Below, piece after piece: positions 10,001 to 19,951 of a stretch of 41,671 nucleotides of DNA. The notes under the pieces were generated by a model, which made no database searches, was not told where the DNA came from, and saw only the letters and a list, made by a program, of their open reading frames with translations. The stretch is from the NCBI GenBank assembly GCA_038093515.1, contig JBBPSI010000213.1, forward strand, positions 1 through 41,671. The letters are read 5' to 3'. The stretch comes from Butyriboletus loyo (Eukaryota > Basidiomycota > Agaricomycetes > Boletales > Boletaceae). Position 1 is the stretch's first letter. The number at the start of each line of letters is the position of its first letter. The translations under genes and the position numbers were made by a program.

Positions 10001-12399
10001 CCTGCTATCAACCTGTACCCAGACGAACCCATGTACGTTTGATCTGATCTGCCTGAGGTGCACAGGGTGCTCGGGATGCGCTCAAGTCCTGCCGGAACGC
10101 ATTCGTCGCCGCTCCGAACATAGTTGTAGTCACTAGAGTAATTCATGATCAAGGTGAACACAGACATCACTAGTGAACACCACCTACCACTCATAGTCAT
10201 GATCTTGGCACAGGCATCGCTCCTCGTGGACGACAGGGTCATGGAACTTATTGCCTACGTAGCAGTCTGCGTCAGCCTTGCGGCGGTCATACCATTGCTG
10301 AGGTTCCGTCAGCGGGTATTCTCCGCTGAATGCACTTGCAAGGCTCACCTTGCCACCCATCAAACACTCCGTATCAGGCTTCGCACGTGCAAACCATTTC
10401 TCATAGTCCGTCTCGCCACATTGTCGGGATCGCATGCCGGCGAAATCGAGATATATCACAGCATAGCGACTGTCGCCTTCCATTTGATCCTTGCGCGAGA
10501 GCTGGGCAAGGAGAATGAACTTTTGGGATGTCACGTCACTGACGGTGGTGAGCGCTTTGGCGCGTACGCTGACGCCAAGGGTAAACGATTTCCTGACACG
10601 CGCCGACGTGGTCAGTGGAATACACAGAGGTCATAATGCCGACATACCAGGTACGTCCGAAATCAGTAGAATAGTTTACAGTATCAGTCATCTCCTCGTC
10701 GTTCACGGCCAAGATGATACTGCCTGAATCTCCGAACTCGTACATATGGGCCTGCCTCCGGGCCATACGCCACGTCAGGCCAGCGTCGGTACTCAGGAAA
10801 GTATCACACTCCTCATAAGGAGAAAGGTGCTTCCCGATCGAACCAACACCCATCACAAGACCTGGAGCAATGGAAGAGAAGATGGGTCCGAAGTTGTGGG
10901 GGTCAGTGACGGAATGCAGGTGCAATGAACATTCGTCGAGGTTGGAAGGGTCGCATGCTATCTGCTTGCCGTCACTGTCTAACGATGGTGCACGAATGGG
11001 GGACCAACTGCTACCTTTTCGAAATGTTAATCGGATATATCGCGGGTGAGGACCACTATGCGACCTACCATCATCGAAAGTGATGAAAGATTTCAGCTTC
11101 TTTGGGGCACTCTTCTTCTCCACGTCCAGTGCGTTCAACACTACGTTCGCAATACCAATTCCATCAACTCCGCGCACGTTCTCATAGTCCACGTATCCTC
11201 CCATATTACGATTCGTATCTTTAAGACTCTCCACAAAGTAGGTTCCGTTCGAGTTGCTTACGAACAACGTCCCAATCGTGCTTTGGTCTTGAAGCATCAT
11301 GTCTACGGCTAAGGAGTGGATGGTCGACTCGACGATGGTGTACGCATTTTGTCGTAGACGTGCTTGGGATGCATGTGGAAACTGTGCCTTGGCCCATTCC
11401 TGTGTATCCACCGTCACATACAACCGCATATCACCGTCGTAGCTAGACGTCACGTCCTTTAATGCAACAACCGCGAACTTGGACACGACCGCAAATGCTA
11501 CGACACCCTTGGCATTCTTTCCGATTCCGAGGTCCTCGATGCCGACAGTTTGGAAAAAGTCAGAAGAGGAGTAGAGTCGGGAAGATGAGAGCGAGTGGGA
11601 GGTTCCGACGCTAGACGAATCATAAGCGACACAGTATATGAAGTTCTGGTGGGAGCTGTGCTTGAAGTCCTTGGAACTGTGCGCGAACTGACATGTTGTC
11701 GTGTCTTTGAAGAGTTCTTTCGGTGTCGACGAAAATCCGTCGGTGGTGTAATACGTCTAAAGAAGGATGAACGGGCGGGAAGGAGACGGACATGTGCAGA
11801 TACTCACCACGTCAGTGCAGACGTTGTTCCAACTTATTCGCTCACAGATAGTTCCCTGGTACAATATATGATCCCATTTGTCAGAGTGGAAAGAAAGTGG
11901 TTTTGAAGTGTAGCTGAGAGACGCGGGAACTTCGAATGAGCGCCAAGTCTTGCCACGATCATCGGTTCGGTAATGAATTGTTCCGTCTGTCAATGCGAAC
12001 GCCTGGGGGGAGTGGTGTGGCGATGTGATTCATGAAGAGCCACCGGGACGTGTTACTTACATATCTATTATCGAAAGGATGTGGTATAACCGTAGAAACC
12101 GTGCCGGCCAGAATGTCCTCTGCCCTGCTCCAGGACTTGCCCTCGTCCTGTGACACATAAAGATCTCCAGCAACTATATCGTGGTAGACGACACTCTTAA
12201 GCGAAATCTAATGTCATTCCAGGCCAGGTATGCATGAATATGTACGCACTGACGTGTCTTCAAAGAAGAACAATCTACCTGGCAAGTTGTCGAAGTGGGT
12301 TATACTGACTTGTGGCTCTTGCGCCGTGGCAAATCCGATGTAGACCAGAAACGCAAGTGCTGCCCACAGTAATGCAGCAGTCCTGTGGCAGAACGCCAT
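7013..12399 (-). CDS. VPS10: Vps10/sortilin vacuolar protein-sorting receptor
   Basis: This is a type I membrane receptor that carries soluble vacuolar hydrolases such as carboxypeptidase Y from the late Golgi to the endosome. The start at 12399 gives [20 protein letters not shown], a signal peptide, followed by [20 protein letters not shown]. Early exons are 12399-12250, 12207-12061, 12002-11808 and from 11757. Two VPS10 beta-propeller domains follow, with Asp-box repeats such as [24 protein letters not shown] and SRDGGFTW and the repeated [10 protein letters not shown] / [10 protein letters not shown] signature. Each ends in a Cys-rich sortilin C-terminal module ([10 protein letters not shown] and [10 protein letters not shown]). 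A single membrane helix, [22 protein letters not shown], lies near 7330-7400, followed by a short acidic cytosolic tail ending FEDEE. Total is about 1,400-1,500 aa, matching the two-domain fungal type. About 15 short introns, no break seen. Confidence 0.94.
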
Positions 12400-13199
12400 G
12401 GCGGACGAGGAGTAAGGGGATGGTAAGTGCTGCCTGTCTGGCCAGTGCGAAAAAAGGAGACTGCGCTTCACTTTGCCACGACCCAAATTTGGTTAATAGC
12501 ATTTACCACTCGCAGTCGAGGTCACAGCCATTCCGGCCTCGTTTGGGATCCACTGGGCTGTTACTGTAGTAATAATATCGAATCGCATAATCAAGCTGTG
12601 GAACTCAGCAGGCGAAGGCTTTCCGGTATTCAGCCGTGTACTTGTCTCCCACCGTGAGTGCCAGGCTGTGTACGTGCCGTAGCCCGCTCTTAGTGCCTCA
12701 CCTGACTACTAACTAGTACTAGTAACGCCCTTGTACGTGGGCCCATCAGAAAACGCGGATGCCGACAGGGCCCAGTGAAGCTGAAAAATCAGCTTTGCGG
12801 GTCGGTGGTGACCAGACCACCTATCGGTGTGCATCATTGTTGGGCACGTCGTCACCGCCCATTTTGGTGTCTCACCAGCAGGCAGACTCGACTTACCAAT
12901 GAACCAATCCCCCGGCTGCGCTGAAATTACACAATGCCGTTTTGAACTTATCAGGTTTGTCTTCGCCTCCAATGGGCAGCTAGACCAACTTTCAAGTCGC
13001 TACTGCACCTCAAGGGGAGCAGACCATCAACCACTGAGACCCCCGAGCGTCGAGCTCGAGGGGGAATGGACACTACATGCGAGCGTCGACATTAGACCTA
13101 CCTCAGCCAAACCAAAGGTGTCGGGAGTGTCGTGCCATGACGAGGATCCCAGAAAGAGGTCAAAGAAGCCGAAAAATGCGCCAGAACACGTCCCAGAAT
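12400..13199. other. Intergenic DNA upstream of VPS10
   Basis: This contains the presumed VPS10 promoter and about 700 bp between it and the HET relics. Several frames are open for 60-200 codons (for example plus 12827-13474) but show no motif, and that plus frame runs antisense through the HET-2-like relic. I see nothing assignable. Confidence 0.5.
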
Positions 13200-13490
13200 G
13201 TTTAGAGCAAATGGAGAACTCGGGATCCGAGCGAAGCTATGGCGTACTCATGACACCCTTCGCGATCGTTCTAATTACATCTTCCCTGCACTTACCTGCG
13301 CACGATGCGTGTCGTTCGACTCCCACTGGTCGACTCGATTGTCGCTCAATACGCATCATTGATTGCGTCAATATCAACGAGGTACAAACGCTCAAGATCG
13401 ATGCATCGACAAGGATTATTTTCTTTCCTGGTGTACTCCTCAAATACGTCGAGAACGGTCGTGGGGGATTCTAAGGCCAAATATTGTTCG
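13200..13490 (-). pseudogene. HET-domain gene relic (HET-2-like N-terminus)
   Basis: Read on the minus strand this matches the first ~290 bp of the intact HET gene at 19952. Shared stretches include GTACACCAGGAAAGAAAA (GATTACACC in the intact gene) and GATGCATCGATCTTGAGCG. The translated phrase REDVIRTI is kept. Relative to the intact gene it has a premature stop (TATTGAGCG), a loss of about 16 bases at the YAILSHTW motif, and no remaining HET domain. It is divergent from the relic at 13523, as the two intact genes are. Confidence 0.8.
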
Positions 13491-13522
13491 AAGATGCATG
13501 GTGGATTAGCTGTGGTCGGTGA

Positions 13523-14050
13523 ATGGGAATGAGTAGTGTCTTTGCTAATGTCGCCAAGAAGAAGGTACAGCCCGCGTTGTCTGACTCCATCTCAGCATCG
13601 AACTCGGATGTTGCTAGCATCTTCTACGATCACGTCTTCAATTATATGCCCGCTCACCTCTTACATATCAACCACAATCGTGAAGACTTGCATCGAACAT
13701 TCAAACCAGAACATGCAACCGAAGAGGAGATCGCCTCGCAAATGGCTAATTTGCCCAATCATCTCAGAGAACAAGTGGTAGGGAATACGCAACAACTGAA
13801 GTATGCCCTACTTTCGCATCGCTGGTCGTTGGAAAAGGGCTTAGTCAACGATTCTCCAGGGTGTGGGGGGGAGGAAGTGAGGACTGTCAATCTTTCACAC
13901 GAAACCGGGGAAGTTGTGTGTTACAGCAGCGGCACTTGGTTGCAAGCTGGCACAGGCCGACACACGTTGCATCAATAAAACTGGAAGTGCAAAGCTGGGC
14001 GACTCGGAGGCTATCCGCTCCATGTTCAAGTGGTACAATGGTATCCACAA
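13523..14050 (+). pseudogene. HET-domain gene relic (HET-1-like N-terminus)
   Basis: This is a homologue of the first ~170 codons of the HET gene at 19711-18230. FYDHVFNYMPAHLLHI, EEIASQMA and ALLSHRW are readable. An internal deletion after LSHRW removes about ten codons, and a frame change near 13860-13910 makes the open frame end at 13978. The original HET frame reappears at about 13920 (CINKTGSAKLGDSEAIRSMF) and ends near 14045, where unrelated sequence begins. It is a truncated, frameshifted pseudogene lying just upstream of the second lipase copy. Confidence 0.85.
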
Positions 14051-14064
14051 CCTTTCATGAACCA

Positions 14065-15710
14065 GGATCCCTCTTCGTACAGACGTGAGTCACATATTAC
14101 TGATCTATTTCCACATCTTTGCGCATGTATCTAGACCGCATGACCGTGTTCATCGTATGGTTCCGGTTTCTGCCATCATTACTAATTATACAACGCTTCT
14201 ATAAAGGTATGCTTGTACAAAACATGGGCCAGAAAATCACAGTTGTGGATTCCTGAAGAACTGTGATACCGATGACCTCTGTTCTCGCTGCTGCCCTTCT
14301 CGGTGTTGCGGTCGTTCAGGCCTCGTCTACCCTCTCTGGGAGGCAGTCGATAACTGCGCTGACGACGACACAGATTGATACCTTCACTCCATACACGTGG
14401 TATGCGAGTGCTGGATATTGTACCCCCGCCCAGACGCTTGCATGGAATTGTGGAGGTACGTCCGTTTGAAGCGCTATGGACGAGCCGTCCGTGAAGCACT
14501 GATCCACTCCCGTCCAATCAAGCCGACTGCAATGCCAACCCTGACTTTAAGCCTGTCGCTTCTGGTGGTAACGGTGACTCCGTGCAGTACTGTGATTCAC
14601 GAATTTGGTATGTGGAGAGCTCAACTTGACTCGGATTCTCTTCGAATGGACAGGGTACGTTGGATATGACCCGAATCTCGATACCGTGATCGTCGCCCAC
14701 CAGGGAACGAACCCTTCAGAAATGTAAGCCCTAATTTAGCCATCGTACGTCGTCGTGTATGTTTTCTCACACTGTTACTTTCCAGGGAGTCTCTCGTTAC
14801 GGATGCTGATTTCTTCCTGACGAATTTGGACTCCACGCTCTTTCCAGGACTTAGTTCCGACATCCAAGTTCATAATGGCTTCGCGGAAGACCAATCAGAG
14901 TATGACCTGCAACTCATTCCCATCCACCTGCTTAAATTGTCATGACAGTACTGCCACGGATGTACTCGCTGCTGTGCAGCAAACCATGTCAGAGTATGGG
15001 ACGACGTCTGTAACCTTGGTCGGCCACTCTCTGGGTGAGTATCTATCGTGATGTGCTTCCCAAGTTGCAATTGATTGATGAGTCGATCGTTGTCCTGTAG
15101 GTGCGGCTATCACGCTCCTCGACTCGGTGTATCTGCCACTTTGGCTACCCGTCGGAACGACCTTCAAGACTGTTGGCTATGGTCTCCCTCGTGTCGGCAA
15201 CCAAGCATTCGCCAACTACGTGGACGCCAACCTGTACTTGACCCACATCAACAACGAAGAGGACCCCATCCCAATCTGCCCTGGCATGTTCTTGGACTTT
15301 GTCCACCCCTCCGGAGAGGTACACATCGAGGACTCTGGCGAATGGGCAGCATGCCCTGGTAAGTTCTTCCCACTTTCCATGTTAGGCTTCCTGAACAACG
15401 AGCACGCGTCGAACAGGCCAGGACAACCCAAGTACACAATGCATAGTCGGTGACGTATCTTACATCTGGGACGGCAACCTCAACAACCACGATGGCCCTT
15501 ACAACGGAATTACGATGGGCTGCTGAACGAGACAATATGGTTATGGTGAAATTTCACCGATATTACTTTTTGGACACCTTGCGTGAACTAGGGATGTCAA
15601 TTTTATTGATTATGTTTGTTTCTGAAACACGTTTCCTTTCGAGACGTCAATTTTGTCTTCCTCTGGAGTGGTCGGCGGAGGACAAGTAACGTCATGCAGT
15701 TGACAGTCTA
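14065..15710 (+). repeat. Inverted segmental duplication, right arm (lipase)
   Basis: This is the partner of 1815-3485 in opposite orientation. Homology begins just after the HET relic and ends near a shared AACGTCATGC sequence downstream of the lipase stop. The shared 5' flank includes GCTTATACAAAACATGGG versus GCTTGTACAAAACATGGG. Confidence 0.88.
14272..15526 (+). CDS. Secreted class 3 lipase (copy 2)
   Basis: This is a close paralogue of the lipase at 2023-3270, with the same intron positions. It begins MTSVLAAALLGVAVVQASST, a signal peptide. It retains the nucleophile motif TLVGHSLG, interrupted by an intron exactly after LG, then AAITLLDSVYLPLWLP, GYGLPRVGN, INNEEDPIPICPGMFLDFVH and the C-terminal NGITMGC. 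The donor of the intron in the QYW codon reads GTGATT here instead of GTGAGT in copy 1, which may reduce splicing. All other junctions and catalytic residues appear kept. The predicted role is secreted triacylglycerol or ester hydrolysis. Confidence 0.86.
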
Positions 15711-16214
15711 TATAGTCTAGGCTGTAGCAATCATTTTGGAGACGTCGGTAGGACACACGAACACTGCGCAAACGGTATTATTGAGGCTACGTCAACACAG
15801 GGGGGACCCACCAAATACCGTATACACTTGCTCACACTTCTGATCAAAGTGCTTTCCTGCATGAGCACGAGTACAGGGCGTAAATTAAGTGTTTGTTCAA
15901 CCCAGTGCTTGTCAGCTATGTAGAACGGTCTACCCAACCGGAGATTCCGAGGGAAACTCGACGATCAGGACTACATGATTGTCCGTATTGCACCCTGCAA
16001 GGCAGGGGATCACCCACAGACTATCCTTCCTCCAGCTTCTTCTTTCTCAGGACGGCTGAAGGTTCTCGGATAGCCCCACCTTTCTCAAGGCTTGGTGCAT
16101 TTACCATTAATACAGTCCAGGACCTGTACCACCGACCTGCCCTGCGGGATGGGTACTCCAGTGTCATGACGAGGGACACACGGGACGCCACACCCTCGGG
16201 CTTCCGTCCGCTCA
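15711..16214. other. Intergenic, no gene seen
   Basis: This lies between the lipase duplication arm and the stop of the J-domain gene. Open frames here are antisense to, or downstream of, the J-domain gene and lack motifs. Confidence 0.5.
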
Positions 16215-17276
16215 TCATTCGACACGTTTTCTTGTCACTGTCTCTACAGGTAAAAGCTCGCTCTGCCGCACCTTCGATGTGTCATGCATCCCGGGGTGCT
16301 CGCTCCCATTCATCGTCTCCTTTGCCGCATGCAAGGCCCTTACATGCTCTCGTATCTTTCTCCGCCGCTCCATACCATAGACCTGTGCATCTGCACGCGC
16401 CTGAGCAAAGTTAGCAGCGGCGGATTTCGAATGCCGTTCTACATGTTCCAGGTGGGAGCTGACAGAACCCATCGCCGCGACCACCTGAAAGTGTCAAACG
16501 AACGAACGCGCAAGTAAATGTGGATTTGGGGTACGGAACGGAGTCGAAGGAGGGGTAGAGTTCCACGGTTCAAAAGCGTCGATTCGCCATGAATGATCAG
16601 CTTGTATATGGCAAGGGAGGGAGGCCTTACCCCAGTGAGCACAAATGCTATGAGGGTATACCGGAGCAGCGTATCAGTATCATCGGTGTTTTCGTGTCTC
16701 GTCGATGCCGATGCCGACCTCGATCGGCGAGAACGGCGCCGAAGCTCCGCGCGCATAGCCTCGTCACGGGATCCATAATAGTTCCATGCACCCCCGTCCG
16801 AACTTGGACCATGTCGACCACGGAGCACACCGTACGCATGCGTGATGGCGCGAAACCGAGCATTGCGCACCGAGGGCGAAACATCGTGCTGTCCATGGGT
16901 CGCGTCGGGGTGGTACACCTTCACAAGCTCGTAATCTTGTAGTTGAGTTTATCCCAACCCGGTGGTCGATGACGCAAAAATCCAAAAAGGGTGGGAGAAT
17001 TGAATGATGCGAATGGCCGACGATGCAGGCGGGAACATATAGGGAATGGTATGGACACTCACATCGTGTCTTTATCTCGTCCTGCGATGCACCGCGTGGG
17101 AGGTGAAAGATTTCGTGCGGTGTCGGGTTAGTGCAGGGGGGGAACGGGAAGGGGTATCTTGAGGTTGTGCTGGCCTGGCGCATGAAGACAGAGTCGACAG
17201 AAAGGAATATTGAGAGAGACTTCCAGCCATATGGTGCACTCCTCGCGATACTACTTGACGCAGCGCGGACATACAT
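16215..17276 (-). CDS. J-domain (DnaJ-like) membrane protein
   Basis: This is an Hsp40-type co-chaperone that should stimulate an Hsp70 ATPase. Three exons are proposed: 17276-17063, 16935-16631 and 16484-16215, all splicing in frame. The N-terminus is rich in Ala, Ser and Arg (MYVRAASSSIARSA), like a mitochondrial presequence; MRQASTTSRYPFPFPP at 17183 is an alternative start. The J domain follows: TPHEIFHLPRGASQDEIKTR, then YYELVKVYHPDATHG with the diagnostic HPD loop, then ARFRAITHAYGVLRG. After an Arg/Ser-rich linker, LLRYTLIAFVLTG followed by VVAAMGSV forms one predicted membrane helix spanning the exon 2/3 junction. A charged helical tail ends TVTRKRVE. Mitochondrial inner membrane is an inference. 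Confidence 0.87.
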
Positions 17277-18229
17277 CCTGCATCACATGGCCCAATGTCG
17301 GAAATGAATTAATGATGGTCTTGTACTGCGACCATCACGTGACTCGATCGGAAACGTTTTCCGGTTTTCGGCGGGGTGCTCTAAACCGACAATCATCGAT
17401 TCATCTCTTGCACCGACACAACCGTAGCCACTTGTCGCGTGATTGATACAACAGCCTATAAGGTCCTTTAAGAACTGTTGCACCTTGCATTTGTCGGTGA
17501 TGCGAAGGGACGTCACACCCTCTACTTTGAGCAAGTACAGAATCTGCCTGACGCAAATAAGACTCGAGGTATATCGAAATCAACGACTGGTATAGCCAAC
17601 TCAATGGCCATCACGGTTAGAAAAGCAGACACCGACTGAGCGAACTTCTGATATCCTTGACACCAGCTGGCCAGCATATCCTCCACGACAAAGGTACGCA
17701 GGGTAGGAGCGACGGTCGAACCGTGAACCCTCCCATATGGATATGGCATGGAATTTCCCCCCCAAAGAGATGCTGGCATTTGCCAGTCATCACTTTCGTC
17801 CAGGTATGTAGGACACGATCCACTAGATCCTCGAGCCCAGTGGTTTGTTTCGATTCTCAATGAGGTTACCCGCTCACAGTCCCTCCGCTTTCCGAGGAGC
17901 GTACGAAACTACATCTATAATGATTTGATTGCGATGTGTCGGCACGACTGGCCAGGGGTGCACAGTCACGGAAATTGGGCGAGACGAAGGATTTCGAAGG
18001 GACGAGTGAAGTACATGGGTCGATTAAGCTGACCACACACAGTCACTGACGGACGTTTGCAGATTCCAAAATCCATGTCCGCCGTCAGTGCACCGCGATT
18101 CCAACCGGCGGTCCACACCTTCCCTCATGATTCTCCACCTGTGTGGACATTGTCATTGGAATCATTGGTGCCTTTCAGTCGACTACTCTCCTTTTTGTTC
18201 GTGTTCTGCCAACGTCTCCGAAACGATTT
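17277..18229. other. ORF traces without assignable gene
   Basis: Minus-strand frames at 17522-17860 and 17283-17534 have protein-like composition (for example LRTFVVEDMLASWCQGYQ). Another overlapping minus frame reads MDRVLHTWTKVMTGKCQHLF. I could not join these into one model or match a family. They could be a decayed gene. Confidence 0.3.
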
Positions 18230-19711
18230 CTATAGCCATACAGTCGTCACAGGTCTCCTGAGGACCTCTTTGGTACGAATGGTAAGGACCTCTCTAGTTT
18301 CAACCTTCTCCCATTTTCGATAAGGGCTATAAATTCCAGTCCCGAGAAAAAAACAAATGTATTCCCTCCCCCCTTCGAGTTCCGCCGTTCCTTCTTGGTC
18401 ACCTGTTCCGTCAGTCTGGTAATTGATGATACCAACCGCCCATTGGGAAAAGAGCAAAAATCTAGTGTCACATATGACTTGGATGTTCTCAAAGAACCTC
18501 CTGTTCTCCGAGCTGGGGCTGAGTGTGAGGCGCTCGTGGGTAGCTCCCTCGATCGGTTCTCGGCGGATATGCAACATCATCTCCACCAAGAGAACCTCCA
18601 ATTCGAGTCCTTTTTTCGTCATGGCATAGAAATGGTAACCGAGGCCCCACGGTCGATGTGCAAGACAACGTGGACTCGTCATGAGGGCGGTAGTGGCATC
18701 GGTCAACGCTCGATAACCGGACGGTGACTCGGGGAACGAAGTGGCGTATGGGGAATGGGGACCTGCCCACGCAAAAATCTTCCATTCGCGACAGTCGTTG
18801 ACGATCACCTCCATGAGGCGACGGAAGGCGCGCTTCCCTTCTCCATATGCAATGGGCATGCTGGTGTCAAAGATTCCCAAGAGTGAATACGCCACATCTT
18901 CGACTCGGGTCGTTTTCCGTGTAGCTGCCCAGAGCATCTTTTCTCTCACATCGAGGAGACCAGGGCTGAAGTAGCGAAGGTTACGACGGTCGATGCCGGT
19001 GATTTCGGAGATGACGTGCATGATTTCGTTGTTTTCCTTGTCGTTCTGGAAATTGCTGAGAGGTAACCAGTCCGCGCTGTAGAACTTGATTTTAACTGGA
19101 GCGAGCAACTCTTGAAGAGTCCATCCTCTTGTGAACCAGGGATCGTCTCGGATGCTGCTCTGTCCCACCACCTCGGCGAGAAGGACAATGCAAACTGTGG
19201 AGTTGCGATACCACTTGAACATGGAGCGGATGGCCTCGTCGAGCTCTGCACTGCTGGTTTTATTGATGCAACATGTGTCGGCCCATGCCAGCCTGCAACC
19301 AAGTGCCTCTGCTGTAACACAGAATTTCCTCAACTTCTCAGATCCAGGAGAGTCACTGTCTAAGCCTTTTTCCATCACCAACTGGAAGGTCGACTCTCCT
19401 TCCAATAACCAGCGATGCGAAAGTATGGCATACCGTAGTTGTTGCGCAACGAGATTTCTTATCACTTCCTCTCTGGAACGATTGGGAAAACTGGCCATTT
19501 GCGAGGCGATCTCCTCTTCGGGTGCAAGTTCTGGTTTGAATATATTATGCAAGTCTTCACGATCGATCAAACGTATGCCCGAGTTGCTGATATGCAAGAG
19601 GTGAGCGGGCATATAATTGAAGACATGGTCGTAGAAGACGCCAGCAACATCCGAGTTTGGCGCCTGCGGTGCAACTGAATTGTTTCTCTTCTTCACGCCA
19701 ATAATTGACAT
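18230..19711 (-). CDS. HET-domain protein 1
   Basis: This is a single-exon 493-aa protein of the heterokaryon-incompatibility (HET, PF06985) family, whose members trigger programmed cell death in some fungal incompatibility systems; the role here is inferred. Motifs appear in canonical order: RYAILSHRW (~residue 92-100), CRLAWADTCCINK (~140), SMFKWYRNSTVCIVLL (~165), WFTRGWTLQELLAP (~190), then RVEDVAYSLLGIFD (~270) and YGEGKRAFRRLMEVI (~290). The ~170-residue C-terminal part has no domain I recognise, and no NACHT, WD40 or ankyrin repeats are present. It is divergent from HET protein 2. The N-terminal FYDHVFNYMPAHLLHI is shared with the relic at 13523. Confidence 0.92.
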   Translation of the reverse strand: MSIIGVKKRNNSVAPQAPNSDVAGVFYDHVFNYMPAHLLHISNSGIRLIDREDLHNIFKPELAPEEEIASQMASFPNRSREEVIRNLVAQQLRYAILSHRWLLEGESTFQLVMEKGLDSDSPGSEKLRKFCVTAEALGCRLAWADTCCINKTSSAELDEAIRSMFKWYRNSTVCIVLLAEVVGQSSIRDDPWFTRGWTLQELLAPVKIKFYSADWLPLSNFQNDKENNEIMHVISEITGIDRRNLRYFSPGLLDVREKMLWAATRKTTRVEDVAYSLLGIFDTSMPIAYGEGKRAFRRLMEVIVNDCREWKIFAWAGPHSPYATSFPESPSGYRALTDATTALMTSPRCLAHRPWGLGYHFYAMTKKGLELEVLLVEMMLHIRREPIEGATHERLTLSPSSENRRFFENIQVICDTRFLLFSQWAVGIINYQTDGTGDQEGTAELEGGREYICFFLGTGIYSPYRKWEKVETREVLTIRTKEVLRRPVTTVWL

Positions 19712-19951
19712 ACCATGCTCAATAAACTGGGAATGGAAGGCACCGAGCGCTTGGCAGGCCCACCCCCCAAAAAATGGATAGTGGGGAATCTGTTTGGTGA
19801 AGAAGACTCAGATGATCGATGAATTGATGACGGCTGGCTTTGCTTTGGTTCCCACCTACTACAAGGTAACACGAGTCTACTCATTCTCGCTCATCAACCA
19901 TAGCTAATCCACCATGCACCTTTGAACAAATGTTTGGCCTCAGAATCGCCC

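Noticed and set aside
15893..16414. Plus-strand ORF of 173 codons
   Set aside because: Its second half runs antisense through the last exon of the J-domain gene, and it has no family features.
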